Assembly: GCF_910592395.1 (NCBI RefSeq)
Contig: NC_088309.1
Span: 2,296,501-2,360,500, forward strand
Reading direction: 5' to 3'
Source: Lineus longissimus
Taxonomy: Eukaryota; Nemertea; Pilidiophora; Heteronemertea; Lineidae
Length of the DNA stretch: 64,000 nucleotides
Notes under the pieces: model-generated
Told to the model about the DNA's origin: nothing
Databases searched by the model: none
What the model saw: the letters and a program-made list of their open reading frames with translations, nothing else
Position numbers and translations under genes: made by a program
In this document: positions 11,177-23,813 of the stretch, piece by piece
Numbering within the stretch: position 1 is the stretch's first letter
Layout: the number at the start of each line of letters is the position of its first letter

Positions 11177-13519
11177 GGATTTTTACCTCTTATTGTTATA
11201 AGTCCATTTTACTTTATTGGTGACATCGATCGAATGCTCGACATAGAATTACATGGATACAATTTTTAAGCCCGCGGCAGTAAAAATCGCATTATTTGGG
11301 TACAGCCATTCTCAAAAGGGAGGATTTGCGATTATGATGAATATATCGCATTGGGCGAAAGGATAGCTAATGTTAAAGTTTACAGTTTTCGACAATCCAA
11401 GTAGAATGTATAGCCTATACCGCTATGCCAAGTGTTATCTTTCATCCAAGTAAAGCCAACTGGTTGGGGAACCTGTCCTTTCATCGTTTTTCCTCTTTCT
11501 CCATTCGAGAGGTGGCGGAGACATCAAAGCAGCTACAATGTCAACAGGAAGTCACTTTCTGGAGAAAAGAGACAACTTGTGTAATATTGGTACATGTAGT
11601 TTCGCATGAAGTTCGTCTCTCATTCTCTTGGAAGCCATCAATGTGGATGATTACACTTGGAGCATTTATGCATCACAGAATACTTAGTAAAGTAGAAGAA
11701 TTGGCGGCCTCGGGACGTTGTAGCTTCCCAATGGTTCAATGCTCCTTTTAATGCATCATGACTTCATCCAAATACGTAACGTAGTTGATATCATTTTGAA
11801 TGGGGACTAGGCAAACTTCATAGATGTTGACTCCCAACAAAGGTATGACATTGTATTTTTGACGCCTCCGGATTTGGATTTTATCTAGCAGAAAGTAACC
11901 TCCCCCCCGCAAATCTCCAATGCCTTCAATGCCAACTCCCTGATTACGCTATTGGCCTCACATGCTTTAATTGCGGCCATCGTTGTCTCTATCATTGCTC
12001 AGAAACACAGCCATCAGGAAATTATTCCATGACGACATATGACAGCCAATCAGACGTCAGTGTTTTTATCTTGCCTATTTTTTCACTCAGAAATTAACTA
12101 ATGTCTGTTAATTGTTATACGGTACTTTTAGTGCTTGTTAAACCCATATTTTTTAGTGTAGGGCACTTACCATATCAACTGAGTGGCATTGGCAAGAAAT
12201 GTTGTTCCTTATTCTGTTTGTCATGTTAAGTTCTGTGGGGAATGCATGTGTTTTCATTGTATTCCTGCTGCTCTGGGTCCGACATGCCTGAGGTGTTCTT
12301 TTTCAGATAAAAAGTCCAGAAAAAGGACAAATACTTCATCGTGTCTAAAGAATGAACATAAGCTTGAGAGGAAAATATTACCTCTTTCGTCGTATACATT
12401 GTTTTATATGGTGGCGAATAAAACATTCGAAACTGTTTGCTGTCTTCAAAAATTTGTTTTCATTCTTGATTTGCTGAAAAATCGTCTTTGGCTTGGAAAC
12501 CCTCACAACAGGTAATTATGATGCAATATTTTACCATTTTCTGTCGGTTAGATAGATTAACTCGGGAATGGGGACGACATTCCCCGGAAATCGTATATTT
12601 CGAAGCAAGCTGAACTGAGGCATGCCCTCGGGAAATATGATTCTCGGGGTGATTTTTCATCCGTGGATAAAACGGACAGTAAAACGTGCATACCATTAAT
12701 ATTATGTGACTTCAGCAGGCAGACAGACTATAGCGCGGAAACGGCATAGCAGCAGGGCATTCACAGGCCATCGACCGCGCCTGTCAATACGTTTCTGCTG
12801 CGCTGTGCGCGCCTCTCGCTGGGATAAGGGACGGAAACCCCAAAAGTCATATAAAAAAATTCCGCAGCTGTGTTCATATCATCTTTGCACTCAAAAAGAA
12901 CGTTAGAAATGACGCTTTATTCTCACTCTGTAAACCCTTTTCAGGCGTAAAAGTTTCCTTGTTCTTGAAGTTGTTACTTCGGCCATATGGAGGCACAGAT
13001 GAAGCCATGTTTGCTAATGTTCGTGGTAGTAATGGTGAATGCCCTGATCAGAGATTGAATTATCAGCCTGTCTCCAAAGGAAGGTAGGTGGCATTTGAGG
13101 ACGTATAGGGGAGGTGTCCATTAGGTTCGATTGTAAGAAATCATGCGTCAACAATCACCGCAAACCAGCGAAAGCGTTTGTTGTGGGTTGTCGCATGATA
13201 CCGGCGATGTGCTATTCAAGAATCGCATTCAGCGGAAACCTAATCGTAGAGCGACATGTTCAGAGCTCAGTATGGCCACCACACAGACAGTTTTGCGAAA
13301 AAGGCAGACGTTTTTCGTTTTAGCAAACTTCTACATGTAGCTGCATCGCCAAAGTGTGTCATAGGGGCATCTGTTGGTCAGGTATTGCATGATTTTGTAC
13401 ACGGAAGAACCTCCGAATCGTCGGGTCAAAACGCCTCCCAAGTTTCTGTGGTTCTTGGAAGACATAGAGACTGAGAGGCTTTTCATAACCTGGGATTAGA
13501 GAGAAGCACGGTTTTATAC
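11177..13519. other. Intergenic, no gene recognised
   Basis: The ORFs here are short, overlap in several frames and carry no recognisable domain. I see nothing else in this stretch. Confidence 0.5.
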
Positions 13520-14155
13520 GCTGAATTCACTGGAATATCGGCCCGCCGACTTCGAGAAACTGCCGATGACACGGTAGAGGCACAGTCATATAGGCGACTT
13601 CGTGAAACTACCTATGACACGGTAGAAGCTTATATGGGCGACTTCGTGAAACTGCCTGACACAGTAGAGGCACATAAAGGCGACTTCGTGAAAATGCTTT
13701 GGCTAAATTCTCTGGAATATCGGCCCGGCGACTTCGTGAAACTGCCTGACACAGTAGAGGCACATATAGGCGACTTCGTGAAAATGCTTTGACTGAATTC
13801 TCTGGAATATCGGCCCGGCGACTTCGTGAAACTGCTATGGCTGAATTCTCTGGAATATCAGCCCGGTGACTTCGTGGAACTGCCGATGACACGGTAGAGG
13901 CACAGTCATATAGGCGACCTCGTGAAACTACCTATTACACGGTAGAAGCTTATATGGGCGACTTCGTGAAACTGCCTGACACAGTAGAGGCACATATAGG
14001 CGACTTCGTGAAACTGCTTTGGCTGAATTCTCTGGAATATCAGCCCGGCGACTTCGCGGGATTGCCGATGACACGGTAGAAGCTTATATGGGCGACTTCG
14101 TGAAACTGCCTGACACAGTAGAGGCACATATAGGCCACTTCGTGAAACTGCGGAC
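13520..14155. repeat. Complex minisatellite with GGCGACTTCGTGAAACTGC core
   Basis: The 19-base core GGCGACTTCGTGAAACTGC and close variants recur about sixteen times. They alternate with two linkers, one containing CTGAATTCTCTGGAATATC and the other GACACAGTAGAGGCACATAT. The order of linkers varies, so this is a higher-order array rather than a simple tandem repeat. The minus strand stays open across parts of it and encodes Ser-Arg-rich repeats (S-R-S-R-R-A-D-I-P-E-N). Start, splice and domain evidence for a real protein is lacking. Confidence 0.85.
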
Positions 14156-15949
14156 CTATGATCCGTATAAGGTGAAATCTGATGTGATCCATGGTGGCTC
14201 CTGCCCTGAGACTCTCTCGGACCTAAACTACCATCATCCCAGATCCGGCTTGAATGATCAAACTGTTCATTTTCAGGTCTTATACGTATCACCTAAACTG
14301 CTCTCAGATATTAGGCAAAGTCCATTCTGCCTATCTAAGGTTGGCTGTCGGCGAGGATGCTGCAGATGTCACTAAGGTAGTGTATCCGTGATTAGGCTTC
14401 TTAGCAAACCTGGTCAAGGTTCATCACAGCCCCGTGTCACAGGCAGAATATCAGGCAGGTTACGCAATCATCTGTCCCCGGGACATTCTTATCCTATAGC
14501 ACTAGCACATTTCAAACGTCTACACCGTATATATAGGAAGAAATACAGACACAAACTGACCGGTTTATCTGAGGGTCATCAGGGTAAACCTTGATGATAC
14601 CACGGACCCATTTTTTAGTCTTTCTTTATTCTAGGAGGTTCCTATTCTTCGTTTTAAGTGCAGTTTTTACTGTATTATCAATAATCTCTTGCAGTTAACT
14701 CTTTCTATCGGAAGCGTTCGATATCATCTCTTTAGTAATAATGATTGGGGCAATGTTTTAGGCGTGTTTGGTAGTTATGAGTCTCTGTTTTCAAAAGACA
14801 GGGCAAAGCTGATTTTTAATGTCTTTAGAGGTAAGTCAAATTCGTACATTAGCGATAACGTGAATGATGTGCTTTTGAACAACTGCGTCATGGCTCATGT
14901 TCTGGGAACGCCAATTTTGGTCCGAAAGTAGTAACCGGGTTTCTATTCGTCAAGAAACATCACAGCATATGTTCCAAGGGCATCTGGTGATCAAGAAGGC
15001 CCACTGCACTAAGTTAAAAAAGGTAAAGACACCCCAACCTGTCACCCATGCTGATGTGGCGGCCGAATGAATATTCACAACTTCTTCAGCATATCCATCT
15101 TTCTTTCAGATACGAAGCGGAGTACCTTTACATATGAGACATGTTCTCATAACATTAACTTTCATATAATTTGCATCTTTGCCGACTTGTCGATGATAGG
15201 CCAGGCCGTCCAATGCGCATCCAGTCGCGCCTGTGAGGTATTTAGAGTCAATGTTAACCAAAGAGACCTCGGTTGTGGGATAGCTGTGCATAGACCAAGC
15301 AGTGTTAAAACGAAATATCCAAACTATTACCAAATGAAACGATTTAAGAAATTCGTTAAGTGTGATTTGAAGTCACATATGAGATGTCGCTCTGTTTGAT
15401 ACGAACAAGGGAATATGTCTCTCACATGTAGCCTGCATGTTTTTTACCAGAGTCTTCAGGTGATGAAGTCACACAGCACACATGACAATTAGACTATAGA
15501 CAAGTATAGATTACTAGTCATAAGGTATATATTTCTGCCGGCCAAACTGTGGCTGGGACTGTGTCTGGTAACACTTGGGATATAAAGGTCTTCGCCCGCA
15601 GGTACGATGACTGTTGTCTAGTAGGATCCTGGCAAAATGCAACGGAATCTCCGTAAAAACCTTCAATGAAGATGATTTTGATGTCGCTCCACTACAACAA
15701 TGATCATGGTACTCAGCTTCGTCATTGTTTAAGGAACAGGAAGTCGTTTGGTACATTTTCACAGACCACAAAAATGTGATTTGTCACTGTGGAATATTTG
15801 AATGGGGGGAATGAGGATGATCATTTTTTGACTATTGATATGCAAAACCTATACGAGATATCATGAGCGAATGATCTGACGACGATGTCTTTTGTAAGAA
15901 ACTAGGTCGAGACGAAGCAACAAGGAAGTAAGCAATTCGCAAATTTGAC
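14156..15949. other. Intergenic, probable promoter side of the LDLa gene
   Basis: No gene recognised. Several ORFs of 70-110 codons lie here without domains. The promoter of the following five-exon gene should be near the right edge. I see no clear TATA box. Confidence 0.45.
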
Positions 15950-18324
15950 ATGATGGCTGCGATTGGAAACTTATGGCAATACTTAATCGGGGCTGGTGTA
16001 GTACTGGTCCTTTTTGTAAACCAAGGTAGGTACACATTTTTGTGTGGCAGACAGTCAGTTGCCAGTAGCATTCAGAACCGAGAGTTGTAAGAAAGGCGGT
16101 CAGCCCCAAACATTCGTTGGAGGAGCGCGGAAGAGCATTTACGGTTAGTGTAACTGCTTAGCAACGGCGACCCAGGAAGAAGCATCAATCCACAAGCATC
16201 TCATATGACTTTCTGGACTCTTTCTGGAGAGAGACTTTTGGCTTTTAGATGAGGCGTGCGGTCGTGACGGACTTTCGGTTTCCCCTCTGGGTAAAACGTA
16301 TATCGAGGAGGGATGTGTGTCTGGCTATTAGTTATAGCCACAGAAAACGTATAAAAACGCGAATGGTGGTTTAGCCTCATTGACTAACCATTTAGTTCTA
16401 TCATTGTAGGGGAAAGCCGCAGAATGCATTGTAATGCTACCCAGGTTCCTTGCAAGAATAACACCAAGTGCGTCTCAAAGACAGCTGTCTGTGACGGAGT
16501 CGACGATTGTCCTGAAGGCTCTGACGAAATAAACTGCAGTCGTAAGTCAAAATATCGTACCAACTGAGTATTAAGACAAATTGAATTTTGATTGCATTTT
16601 TTACTAATCCACGAAAGCATCCAAGATTCTGGTTCATTTGCAAGTCTCTTTTGCAGTGAATTATTTCAGCATTCTTGTTTTTAAGGTTCTGTTGAATCGT
16701 TCTATTACAGCAGCCTTCTTACTTACTAAGTTCTAATTGCTAAAAATCCAATTTCAGAAAGCGTCATTCAGCCAACCCCCCCGAGATCCTCCGACTCATC
16801 CAAGTCGCATCATGATTATATACCAGAATGGTTGCGAAAGTACGGGTACTCTCCATATACACCGTCCTGCGAAGATCTCTGGACTACCAACTATTGCACG
16901 GACCGCAGTTCGACTCAATGTTGCCAGTCGTATGGGTATCTGGGCATGGCGGGTTCAAGCTGCTGTGCATCAACGCAGACCCCCTACACCACATGCAGGG
17001 ATAGTTACGGCCTTCCGCATCTTTGCACCAGGTCCTGGTCTACTCACTGCTGCAGTGGTTCCTGTTGCCGCTCTTCCCGCCATACCTCTACAACAGGAGG
17101 ATTTGGAAGCTCAACAAGCGCCGTGAGTTGCAGTTATTTGTTGGAGGACATCGTTTATACTACCGAGACCTGTTCGTGGTACAACTTCGTCTCCCCGAGT
17201 TGCTGTGACGCTTACGGCGCCGGCGGCTTCGGGGCCCAGACTTGCTGCGAAGCTTCAAGTTCCTCTTCGACCGACTCAACCACATCTGACGATCCATGGT
17301 ACAACGATGATACAGGAAGTGATTCCTCCACTGGAGGAAGTGGGTAAGACCAGTACCAACGTTCCATTTAACAGTTACATTGCTCACCAACACAGGCCAC
17401 CACCTTCAATTGGTTCAAAGAATGTATGCCATGGACACCATGCAGGACCGGTATTCGTAAACGGACTTAAATAAAATAGAGAACAATCAATCCCGACGCA
17501 GCCCATTGGGGTTCAACCGATCACAGCTCTAGCTATTACGGCACTGGCCGGACTTATGACTGCATCCAAACAACAAACACAGACTCATTTTTGACCAGCA
17601 ACTTGCTCGTCCACAAATCATGCATTTCATACAGAGCTGAATGATTTCTTTGTTTTCTTTCAGTGTTGTAATTGAAGGCGTTGGTGGTTCTGTAGGACTG
17701 ATGGTTGTGTTGGCCATAATTTGTGTTGTGATCCGCGTAGCCCGGGTCGGAGCGCGCTGCCATAACTTGTCGTCGAGTGAGTAACAATCGAGAAAGAAAG
17801 AATTACTTGACAGTATTCCTTCCTCAGTCAATTGCTTCAAAAATGTACCTTCGAATTTCCCCTTAAGCTATTTTTATGATTATTGAGGAGTGACATTGAT
17901 CACAATGTCAATGGCCTTGATGCTCTATCTCAAGCGAAATGGTTTTAAAAAAGGAGAGGAGCTTCCCCACATGTCGGACAAAGACACTAGCTAGATATTA
18001 CCAAAAACTAACCTGATGCTCAGTTATGAATACTTAGGTCTGAACAGCTATTTTAGACATTAAAACGTAATCCCCCTTTTCGATGTTGCAGCGGGCGAAA
18101 GACGAACAGGAAGAGGGCGGCGTATCTTGGTGATTCGGACCCAAAACAATCCGGTCAGCGCTGAAAACCCAGGCTACGTGGCTCCCCAAAGCGCTTCGAC
18201 TGCAGTCGCAAGACCGCCAGCCTACGGTGATGTCGTTGGGCCTTCAGCCGAGGGCGCTGATGCAGCCCCTCCGTCCTATGAACAAACTGTGGACACCGCC
18301 AAACTTGTGGATGCTCGAGCTTAG
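15950..18324 (+). CDS. Type I membrane protein: LDLa domain, Cys-rich repeats, PPxY tail
   Basis: Five coding exons with consistent phases: 15950-16025, 16410-16541, 16758-17343, 17664-17776 and 18092-18324. Together they give 379 residues. Residues 1-25 form a signal peptide, starting at a double Met. Residues 33-68 form an LDL-receptor class A domain, with six cysteines at 33, 40, 46, 53, 59 and 68 and the acidic calcium-binding motif C-D-G-V-D-D-C-P-E-G-S-D-E. Exon 3 encodes three roughly 45-residue repeats, each with the order C..C..CC..CC, followed by a Ser/Thr/Asp-rich stem. Exon 4 carries one transmembrane helix (about 271-291). The cytoplasmic tail has PPAY (344-347) and PPSY (362-365), which are binding sites for WW-domain proteins such as Nedd4-type ligases. 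The layout resembles Shisa-like adaptor proteins, but the cysteine pattern is not clearly the Shisa domain, so I do not assign a family. Ligand and role are unknown. Confidence 0.8.
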
Positions 18325-18425
18325 CCTAAGTGACTAAACTGCAGAGATATGATGATCGAAACCCCATTATCTTATATTCTAAAATACATGTACCTAGATT
18401 TAGAACTAACCGCATCTTACACTGT

Positions 18426-20283
18426 ATATACTGTAGTTTCATGAAAATAACACCACTTCATTAGCAGCCGGTGTCGCCGCCCCTGACTCATAGGGTGGCG
18501 AACAGAGCTGTTGAGAAGGCCGATCATTGGCTGGGATTCCAGAGAGGGTTGTCCAGGCCTCATATCCAATATACTTCAGTTTCGAGTCCAATCCTTATTG
18601 TTTGGGTTGTTGAAACCGATTCGTAGGTCTCCTATGAATGGGATAATGGGATCGGGCCTTCGGCCATTGTACTGAGTGTCCCAGAACATTTTCAACTAAT
18701 CGTCATTGGTAGTGTAAAGGGTGTCCCAGTGCTAATGGCTGATAGTGTACAGGGTGTCCATGAAAAAAGTCCAACTGACATATTGGCTTCTGCTGGTTTT
18801 AGGGACTGACCTGCCCTTTCAAAGTGAGGCACTGCTCAGGGAGGTAATGGAGCATTTCTTCGGGTCTTATCATCCCTTACCAGCTTCGGGCTTTCAAAGA
18901 TACTTTGCAGTGCGAAATTGGTAAGAATGAGAAGTTGTCCGTCACATATCTGGAGACAAAACCGAACATCCCTCTGAATGTACAGTCTTGTCCGAAGTGA
19001 TCAGTGAAGGAATAAAAAAGAACGATGCAAATCCCGATTCAATTTTTTTTCAAACCTAAAGATACACATTATTAGATTGTCCAGCAACGTCTAACGGTCG
19101 TACGAGGGATGTGCAACCAGCAGGTACGTAATCCAGGCTGCCTCTCATGTCGCGGACTCTCGTCCGGAAGTTCTCTGTCCGGTAGACCTGATAATGATTG
19201 ACGATTAACAGGAACTGGTCGGTCTCGTTGTCGGTAACGTAGGGTGATAGGACTTCATCTAACCAGTGGTGCGCCGTTTCCTCCCTCATCCAACCAGTTT
19301 CCGATGGGGTAATCTTTACATCTGCTGGTGGGTTGTCTTGGAGGGCTGCAAACACCCGGACGAAACCTGTTCTGGGGAAGGTGATGTGCGCCGGCAACTT
19401 TGCTCCAGAGGCTGCGATGCAGAGGGTGACGGTGTATCCCAGCTTGGTATTGGACCTGGATAATCGGACGTCTATGGCCTTCTCACCGTGGTGTTGGCCG
19501 TGTACATGGTTCTCATATCAAACAGGACAAAGGTTTGGTCCATATTAAAGAAGAACCGCATCTTTATATCAAGATGATCGATGCTCCCAGCAACCGCATC
19601 TCGGAAGGTCTGGATCCTTGCAGCAGCATCAGCGGGGACGGTCGTTGTATTCTTCCGTAGGGACACGTGGCGTCTCTTCATCAAGCACTCCACCCAGCCT
19701 ATGGAAGCGTTGAAATCCCCTAGCTGAGGGCGACAATGCTAAATCCCTTCTCTGACATCTTGGGCTGACTCATTCCACTGCAGCTTTGCCACACTACCAA
19801 CGCCTTATCTTGAATGTCGAGGGTTGAATGAAATGAAGGGTTGTAGAAAAACAGAGGATGAGCTCCTCGTTTTTCTTCGGAATTTCGTGACTACTATCAT
19901 TGCCTGAATCTCACTTTGCTTTACTGATGCAAGCATTCGTAGATTTTTCTTCAGAGTTTCAATAAGGACTTTTTTTGTTTTGGGGGGTTTGGATCAATCT
20001 AAAAGGTGCTACAGTTTTATAAGACAACCTGTATAAAGGGTCGGCGAGTGGCCTTACCATTTACGTCATTCCACATGCGCACTCATCGACCAGTAGGCCC
20101 ACAACACTTCGAATCAATAGGGCTGCCGTAATAAGTGATTTAGCGTAACCGTGACAGCTCGGCTGAGCCATCACAAGGGCCAGCGAAGTCACTCATTGGT
20201 TACCTCTGGTGAATAGACTCGAGAGAAGAGGCCGGGCCTTGAATATCCCGAAGTGGTGTTATTTTCATGAAACTACAGTATAT
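18426..20283 (-). mobile_element. Decayed pogo/Tigger-like DNA transposon with 34-bp inverted ends
   Basis: The ends 18426-18459 and 20250-20283 are perfect inverted copies over 34 bases, including outer TATA that may contain the TA target duplication. Inside, on the minus strand, two fragments resemble a DDE_1/CENP-B-type transposase. The block 19472-19693 contains F-N-M-D-Q, around the first catalytic Asp. The block 19056-19397 contains L-I-V-N-H, where the second catalytic Asp would be expected and Asn stands instead, followed by the typical T-S-L-V-R-P-L-D-V. The two blocks are in different frames, so there is at least one frameshift. The element is inactive. It lies 0.1 kb behind the LDLa gene. 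Confidence 0.85.
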
Positions 20284-20393
20284 GCAAACGAAGCCTCGTT
20301 TTGAATTCAGCGGATGGTTAGGCAACCATTGAATCTTATAAAAAAAACCCAAATTTTTCGTTGTTTAATTTGAGTTATTTTAGAATAGAAATT

Positions 20394-20544
20394 GATACCT
20401 CACTGTCGGTATTCGTTGTCTCACCCAAGCCGCGAGGGTGGAGCTGAATGTTGCCCAAAACCTCGGCTCTACCTTGTGTCGGTCTACATTTTAGCTCCAC
20501 CCTCGCGGTTTTGGTGAGACAACCAATACCTCCAGTGAGGTATC
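20394..20544. mobile_element. Small foldback/MITE-like element
   Basis: A 151-base block whose outer roughly 52 bases on each side are imperfect inverted copies (left begins GATACCTCACTG, right ends CAGTGAGGTATC). It would form a long hairpin with a loop of about 45 bases. No target-site duplication is obvious. Confidence 0.75.
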
Positions 20545-21146
20545 AAGTCCTTAATCAATCCTGTGTATTCAAGTCCCATGTACTGACTTTTCTTCCGAAA
20601 AAAGTACGCCTGAGTATGGAATGGTGATAAAGGTAGACATTTAGACATCACTCATTTTCTGATAACACTGAATAATCACAACTACGCAAGTTGAGCACAT
20701 GGTCCATGGACCATTTCATTTTTAAAACGGTGTTCTTCTCGACTATAGTCGAACCATCCATGGCGAAGGGTGAATTTTATTTTGATCAATGTCGCTTACT
20801 TGACTGAGGCGGCAAGGAAGATTGAGGCTGAAGTGAGGTGAATAAGCGAAATTATTGGATATGGAAGGCTGCTTCCCGACATCGAGCGGTAAAGATGGGA
20901 ATCAGTTTTAGCATGTTGTATAATAATGTCGGCTCATAACATTAGGAACAAGGTCACCATATGTCTTGATGTCCAAATAGACAATGTATAAAAACATGCA
21001 TCATGACATTTACATGAATATAAGGCTATTGAATATTCATGAATATTAGGCTATTGAATATTCATGAACAAACTTTTCATAAATATCTGTCGCCTCATAG
21101 TCTATCAGTTGATAATTTCAAATAAATAATCAGCTTATTCCAGGTA
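20545..21146. other. Spacer with short ATGAATATT direct repeats
   Basis: AT-rich spacer. At about 21012-21070 a 21-base motif around ATGAATATTAGGCTATTGAAT is repeated head to tail. No gene seen. Confidence 0.5.
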
Positions 21147-21743
21147 GCAATCTATACTATGAATTTTTGCTGGTATTTATAATCCATAGGTCAATTGGTT
21201 TTTCCAGGTGCGTCGAAATATCACCCATATCGGATTCTTGAAATTTAAGGTATTTTCCCGCCATGCGAATAGTATCACCAATAATTAGATGTATAGTTCA
21301 GGAAATGTTAATAAAAAATCATTTTTTATATCGTCTTTTGAGAGCAATCTATACTATGAATTTTTGCTGGTATTTATAATCCATAGGTCAATTGGTTTTT
21401 CCAGGTGCGTCGAAATATCACCCATATCGGATTCTTGAAATTTAAGGTATTTTCCCGCCATGCGAATAGTGTCACCAATAATTAGATGTACATGTATACA
21501 GTTCAGGAAATGTTAATAAAAAATCATTTCATATCGTCTTTTCAGAGCAATCTATACTATGAATTTTTGCTGGTATTTATGATCCATGGGTCAATTGGTT
21601 TTTCCAGGTGCATCGAAATATCACCCATATCGGATTCTTGAAATTTAAGGTATTTTCCCGCCATGCGAATAGTATCACCAATAATTAGATGTATAGTTCA
21701 GGAAATGTTAATAAAAAATCATTCCATATCGTCTTTTGAGAGC
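21147..21743. repeat. Three tandem copies of a ~0.2-kb unit
   Basis: Units start at 21147, 21343 and 21546, with spacings of 196 and 203 bases. Each begins AGCAATCTATACTATGAATT and ends near CGTCTTTTGAG or its variant. They are nearly identical and differ mainly by short indels (for example an extra ACATGTAT in unit 2). The array is non-coding. A long reading frame starting in the third unit has no recognisable domain. Confidence 0.9.
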
Positions 21744-22500
21744 ATTTTTAATTGTAAAAAATATATGCCTACGTCACAGAGTCTCTGCAATGGTCATTTT
21801 TATCACAGAAGCCTCGCGCAGCCAGATGTTCTTCACTTATTAGTCTGGCGCATGCCAGACCTTCTTTGTACGAGACGTTTTCCAGCACGATGTACATGTA
21901 TATGTGGGCAGAAGCAACACTGCGCAAGATTACCTCGAGCAGGGGCTAAAATAGATTATGAGACAAGACCACTAATGAATATTCATAGCCGGTTGGAGGG
22001 TCGAGGCCTATCAATTAGACGAGTGCATGTTTTTAACTCTCAAGTACATATTTGGAGAGGTATTGAAAAAATATTTGTTGTGGCAAGTCTACAGATATAA
22101 TTTCGAATTTTGCTAATTGGGTAATAGGGGGCGTGTTTTGAGTTTTTTCTGCCAGTTGGCTGAAAAGAGTGGAAATATCAAAGTCTGTCTAATTTGTCGA
22201 TTATCAAAAAATTTCCGTGGTCAATCACCAGTTTATTTTTCACCATTTACTTGCCCGACTGTCCGGAATAACATAATCTAAATTTCAGATTCACAACACC
22301 ACGCATTCTTTGATGCGTCGCGGTCAAACATTGACAATCTAACTGCTAAAAGGCTTAAAAAAATCAATTGTGGTCTTGTCTCTTATGCTAAAGAGCATAC
22401 TTCCTCATTTAGTTTTCCCAGAATGGTGCATGTCGCGCGCAGCTACTTAGCCTAATACCATTAGGCCCCGCATGGTGGCGCTGAGGCGGCCGCTGTAATC
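21744..22500. other. Spacer before the LINE, with a possible small inverted-repeat element
   Basis: GAGACAAGACCAC at 21957-21972 and its inverse GTGGTCTTGTCTC at 22370-22386 could be the ends of a 0.43-kb non-autonomous element. The evidence is weak. No gene seen. Confidence 0.35.
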
Positions 22501-23155
22501 TGTTCTGCTCTTTTGTTGATTATTCTAAAGCCTTTGATCGCATTCCCACTACACAACTGCATTACAAACTGATAAATAGCGGACTAAACGGAAAACTTCT
22601 TAACATTGTAAAATTTATTTATGATAATGCCAAATCTTGCGTTGCAACAAATGCAACAGTGTCAAACTTTTTTAGGTGTGATATAGGTGTGCGCCAAGGA
22701 GACAACTTGTCACCATTCTTCAAATATCAAACTACCATCAAATACTTATTTAATTGACGCACCCGCTGATAATAAAAAGTGCCCAAAATGTTATAATAAC
22801 GAGCTTGGCGATGAATTTCATTTCCTATTCAAATGTCCTCTAATAAAAGAATTACGGAAACAGTTTATACCAAAAGAATTTCTTACAAAACCTAATACTG
22901 TAAATTTTGAAAGGATCATTAATACAAAAAATTAGACTCATAGGTACAAGTTAGCAAAATTCATCTCACTAGGAATGAAACTATATTGTGATGATAAGTA
23001 AACCCTGAATTTAGCTAGTAATTATTTTCTGTTTGAACGTATTTTATATAGAACGCTATCAATCAATTACTTTGTAATTTAAATATGTATATTGACCTCC
23101 TGTATACCACAAATGTGGTCGATGGAGTGAATAAACTTACTTACTTACTTACTCA
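22501..23155 (+). mobile_element. 5'-truncated, internally deleted LINE (copy 1)
   Basis: Remnant of a non-LTR retrotransposon. The opening frame shows reverse-transcriptase motifs F-V-D-Y-S-K-A-F-D and G-V-R-Q-G-D-N-L-S-P. It then jumps near 22722 to the C-terminal part of ORF2, with a C-P-K-C..F-K-C-P cysteine motif and a frame change, so the part with the catalytic YADD is missing. The 3' end is an (ACTT)n tail at about 23132-23154. That architecture fits CR1/L2-like or related clades, and I cannot say which. It is dead. Copies at 25569 and 30742 share the same internal deletion, which shows that they arose by duplication of this copy and not by new insertion. Confidence 0.85.
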
Positions 23156-23755
23156 AGAGAATGCAATACAATAAAGACCTAATACTGAAACCACATGTCT
23201 GTCGACTGTGCTTTAAGAGAGACTGACACCACTATACCCCCTCACACTCAGAAACCACAAACGCCCACCCCTCCCTGCTACCTTAATACTTCTCGGTGTT
23301 GGCAATTTCGATCCTGAATTGATCATGGACCACAGAGGTCCTCCACATTATTTGCATTTCACCTGATCACCTTGGTGACCATCTGTCCCCTTTTAAGCCC
23401 CTCTGACGAGAGTCATTGAAGAAGAAGCTCTAACTGTATCGCCTTGAGTTGAGCGACCTCGCAATGGAGTTCAGGGCCCAGAGCTATTCATGTTTAGCAA
23501 GCAAACAGGAATCTTTCTAAGCTAAGAAAGATTTTATGGAATAGAATTAGCAAGTACAGTAACTAGAGATAGAGTGGAAGTTAGCAACCAACAAGGCATA
23601 GAATGGTTTTGTGGAATTTGGCCCATGCAGTTTACTGTTTGAAATTACCCTGACAAGTTGTGTCGCTTACAGATGTCCGAAATGAATTATTTAAGAAAAA
23701 ACCTATGAATAAACTTACCGGTATGTCCAGAATACAATTATTATCAATTGTCAAT

Positions 23756-23813
23756 TGTATATATTTTGAAAGAGTCAACAGTCTATGACAGTTATCGCCG
23801 AAGCAGCAGCTTG
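23756..23813 (+). promoter_or_regulatory. TATA-box promoter and 5' UTR exon of cystine-knot gene 1
   Basis: TATATATT at 23758-23765, followed about 30 bases later by the expected start site and then a strong donor (CTTG|GTAAGT) with its exon end at 23813. All three duplicates keep it. The next exon opens after the acceptor TTCTCTTCAG at 24200. Confidence 0.6.

Noticed and set aside
13608-14292. Ser-Arg repeat protein on the minus strand
   Set aside because: The frame follows the minisatellite and exists because the repeat lacks stops. No start, splice or domain evidence.
16737-17126. Overlapping 129-codon ORF within the LDLa gene exon 3
   Set aside because: The other frame gives the phase-consistent spliced protein with regularly spaced cysteines.
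21663-22100. 145-codon + strand ORF
   Set aside because: It begins in the tandem non-coding repeat and runs into repeat-like sequence. No domain recognised.
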